Assembly: GCA_013399115.1 (NCBI GenBank)
Contig: VXAA01004290.1
Coordinates: forward strand, 96,411-160,410
Reading direction: 5' to 3'
Length of the DNA stretch: 64,000 nucleotides
Source of the DNA: Anseranas semipalmata
Lineage: Eukaryota; Chordata; Aves; Anseriformes; Anseranatidae
Below are positions 60,966 through 64,000 of the stretch, in pieces; the first letter of the stretch is position 1, and each line of letters begins with the position of its first letter. The notes below the pieces were generated by a model. It had not been told where the DNA came from and did not search any database. It saw only the letters and a program-made list of their open reading frames with translations. The translations under genes and the position numbers were made by a program.

Positions 60966-63900
60966 TACCTGAAAAAGTCCCAGCCCCCTGGGACACTGAC
61001 AGCATGCTACTATGGGTGTGTGACAGTGGAGTCTTTCCATAACATGGCCCCCAGGGACATCTTCCAGCACCAGATTACATCTGTAGGCAGCTAGCTCCCT
61101 CCTTCCCTTTTTAGGGTACATTTTGAATGCTTTGAGGAAAGTCCTGATGTGCGCTACCTAGCTGGCAGACACTTTTGTTCATAGATGTAGTCCTCAGTAA
61201 CTTTTCAGAACATGACTGAACCACCACTGCATGCTTTGCACATATACAAATATATATGACCAAGAAAAGCACAAACAAGTAGGCTGGGGGCATCTGAACA
61301 AGTGGCCCCTTGGCTACTGAGCTGTAGTTTGTGACTGCACGCACTGCTCCTCCTTCACTGCAGTTGGGAAGGTGCTGGTGCTGGTGTGCATCTTAGGATC
61401 GTTTGCCCATATCTACAGTAAAAAGAGGCAGCCCCTGCCCCCATGCACAGCTCACCACCTGTGCTTCTAATGATTTGCAGAAGTTTGCATACAGGGGGGT
61501 TGCCTGTGGGAGACACAAGAGCAGTGAAATAAGCACCAGGTTATGGAGCACAGCAGGCTCCTGTCTTAGGCTGTCACCTCTTCAGCCACTTCCCAATGCA
61601 TCATAGTACGGGAACAGGCTTTGGCCATGCTGAAAGACACTTATAATACAAATATGCCCCTTGGCACTCTTGATATTGTAAGGCAGGCAGAATCTCTATT
61701 TGTCATGCTTTTCTCTTCATCAATTTCTTAACGAGCTGAGTGGACTGGAAATAATAGATTTTCAAGCTTAACATAGTATATAGTATCTTTGTTGCCACTG
61801 CCACATGAGCAAGTGTCAAATGGTAAGAAAAAAAATATATTATTTTTGGGCTTGTGTTATTAAGCTGCTTTGAGCTCCTGAATATCCTCCAGCCAAAGCA
61901 TGCACTAGCAGATGTTTGCTGCTGCAGTTTCAAGAAAAAGAAATGTCTTCTTTTTTTTCTAGTGAGGGAAAATTACAGTAAGGATCAGGAAACAGGAGTA
62001 CCTTCTGTCTTGTGTAATAACTTGTCTAATTTCCATGGTTAGCTATTTCCTCTTTGTTCACTTATCTGTGAAATGGGAATGATATTTCTACCTCATCAGG
62101 ATATTTTGAGACTTGGTTAATTGCTTGTAAGCTGACTTAGAAACCTGTCAGTACTGTGTCTTCGATAAACATTAAAATTTATTGATCTCAGAGTTATTAA
62201 TTGTTTTCTTACTCTCAATATTTAGTTGTCTTGTTGTAAAAACAACTGTTGTAAACAACATCCACTGACAAGTATTTCCTGATAGAATGCTATTAAAAAA
62301 CAAACAAACAAACCAAACACAACTGTCTTATTGATTTGATTTTACAAGCTTCTTTAGTGCATTTAGGTCTTGCTTGCTTTTCTGTTGCTTTAGCATATCC
62401 ATTTACATGTTTTTCTGCAGAGATGGTTTGGTTGTTCTTCTTCCATTTTCCTTTTCCCTGCATTAGCCAATTTGTTAAAAGGATATAAGCTTTCCCCTTG
62501 CTCTCAGTTCTCTGATTCCTTTCTCCATGGGCACAACTGTTGACCTCTCCCAGGCTTGTAACCTTCATCAAAAACATGTCTTTAATTAGTAGATAGGGAA
62601 ACATATACACCAAGGTGCTCCAAATTCTTATTCCTTCCCAGCTTCTGCAGATCATATTTATCACTCTCCCCATTTGGCAGAGAAACCACATTGATTTTTC
62701 AGCAGACACAGCTGTTGGGTCTCTCATTAGCTCAGCTTGCATCACCTCTTCCCAGACAGCCAAGGGTGTCTAGACTCTTTTGCACTGCTCTTCTTGCTGG
62801 CAGTTTCTTGCATCACGATGTTTTTCAGACAATTTGGATGTTCATACTGAGGTTAAATGATACCCAGGCTGCTGAGCTGAGTTATGTTAGCAGTGACATT
62901 GTTGTGTTTGGGGTAGGATTGCTTTAAGAATTTAACTTCAGCTGCTGTGGCCTTTAAAACAGTGTTAATATGCACTTGGCAGAAGAGTCGGAGATCTCAT
63001 GGCTGGCCCTTCCCCATACAGAAGCCATACTCAACTCTGAAGGCATGTAACGAAGAGAGACCAAGGCACTATTCAGGTTCAAGCAATATCTAATCTGATC
63101 TTGAAAGAATAAGCCAGAACAGGCTCTCAGAGGAACCTCACCCCCACTGCTATTTCCTTAGTGATGGTGGATAATGAGACTAAAAATGGTAGAATAGCTG
63201 TGAGCAAGTCTGGAAAAATCCAGTCAGATTCTGAGTTAAAAAAAAGAGAGGGGAAAAAGGTCTGTTTCTCAGAAGGCTTGAGCTGAGATTAAATGGTAAA
63301 CCTCAAGACGAATTCTATGGTCTATGTTTTCCAGGAGGAGAATGATGGGAGAAAAAGCCTTTTGAGACTATATGTAGAGAAATAAAACTTACCACATCTG
63401 AAGTGAAAGCAAATCTCTAAGAGTTTAATAGAAAATGAGATAACGCAACATACATTTACCAGTATGCCAGACTTGCCTGATGTCTTCCTTTGATGAGCGA
63501 AATGTGGATAATCTAATCCATATGGTCTTTGGTAACTCAGTAAAACAGTGATAAAACATGGGAATTAATTAGTTAAAATGGAAAATAAGAGTACTTTTAC
63601 AAAAAAAAGTATGAGAGAAAGGAACTAAGAAACTATATTGAAAAAAGGAAGGTTAGTACTGGAGCTGGGTTTGAACAAAACCTATGCTTGTGCTTATAAA
63701 ATTTGCCAAAGACACACAGGAGGCCTGCTCATCAGAAGAGGACCAGTGTGGGAGGACAGGAATGACATGGAGGTTAGAAGTGCGAAGAGAACTCTGTGAG
63801 AAATAACAATGAAAGAGGAATATATGGATGCTTTGATATCCTGAAAGAAATCTACAGGCCAGCAAATGTGTCAGCTTCCTTTGTCTACTAGAATAGCTGG

Positions 63901-64000
63901 GGAGCAGAAAGTCTACCTTAAAAGAAGAGTCTAAAAGAAGCCGACTCATTTAGCCTAGCCAAATACCGCTGAGTGAAGAAATGTCTGCTCTTTATAAATA
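60966..64000. other. unique sequence to the window end, no gene recognised
   Basis: It starts where the CR1 fragment breaks off. The longest frame (62293-62763, minus, 156 codons) is not recognisable, is not bracketed by strong splice sites and has AT-driven composition, so I regard it as a chance frame. Short T or A runs only, with no interspersed repeat identified. Confidence 0.45.

Noticed and set aside
62293..62763. 156-codon minus-strand open frame
   Set aside because: No recognisable motif, no splice support, and composition like the flanks.
1..64000. CRISPR arrays, bacterial operons, tRNA or rRNA genes
   Set aside because: No regularly spaced direct repeats with unique spacers, no tRNA-like B-box with a foldable context, no rRNA core sequence, and gene structure is plainly eukaryotic.

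Overview
This is a non-coding-dominated stretch of vertebrate nuclear DNA, almost certainly from a bird. The evidence is several CR1 (chicken repeat 1) non-LTR retrotransposon fragments with typical avian 3' ends and ORF2 pieces, no Alu/L1/B1-type repeats, a low overall load of interspersed repeats, AT-rich background and many microsatellites. Nothing bacterial, phage-like or plasmid-like was found: no operons, no ribosome-binding-site-led genes, no CRISPR array. Nearly all open frames of 60-160 codons look like chance frames in intronic or intergenic DNA.

Layout. 1-~355 is a CpG-rich edge that looks like a CpG-island promoter or 5' exon continuing off the left side. ~355-4490 is AT-rich unique sequence. 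4491-10143 holds a CR1 tail, a large purine microsatellite (6128-6276) and an old CR1 tail (8325-8430). 10144-11528 holds two 5'-truncated CR1 copies arranged head to head. 11529-20000 is unique sequence with two possible plus-strand exons (near 14.9 and 15.6 kb) and a CTTC-type microsatellite. 20006-20389 holds two closely spaced, frame-compatible exon candidates on the minus strand. 26154-26218 is a 65-base A tract. About 28.65-29.1 kb looks like a solo LTR with a TATA box. 39.1-39.3 kb may be an ancient CR1 piece. 42996-43147 is a CR1 3' tail, followed at 43400-43615 by the best protein-coding candidate in the window, a 216-base minus-strand exon. 43.6-60 kb is again mostly unique DNA with weak exon-like or conserved-looking patches. 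60090-60965 is an internal CR1 ORF2 fragment with disabling frameshifts and no CR1 3' end.

Interpretation. The simplest reading is that the window lies in a long, intron-rich gene or gene-poor region, with a few small exons of an unidentified minus-strand gene (43.6, 20.39 and 20.08 kb are mutually phase-compatible) and possibly a promoter at the left edge. I could not name any host gene from sequence alone, and the exon calls need homology or RNA-seq support. I see no convincing undescribed biological system. The most useful leads are the double-stranded exon signals at 43.4-43.6 kb, the paired exons at 20.0-20.4 kb and the CpG-rich left edge.
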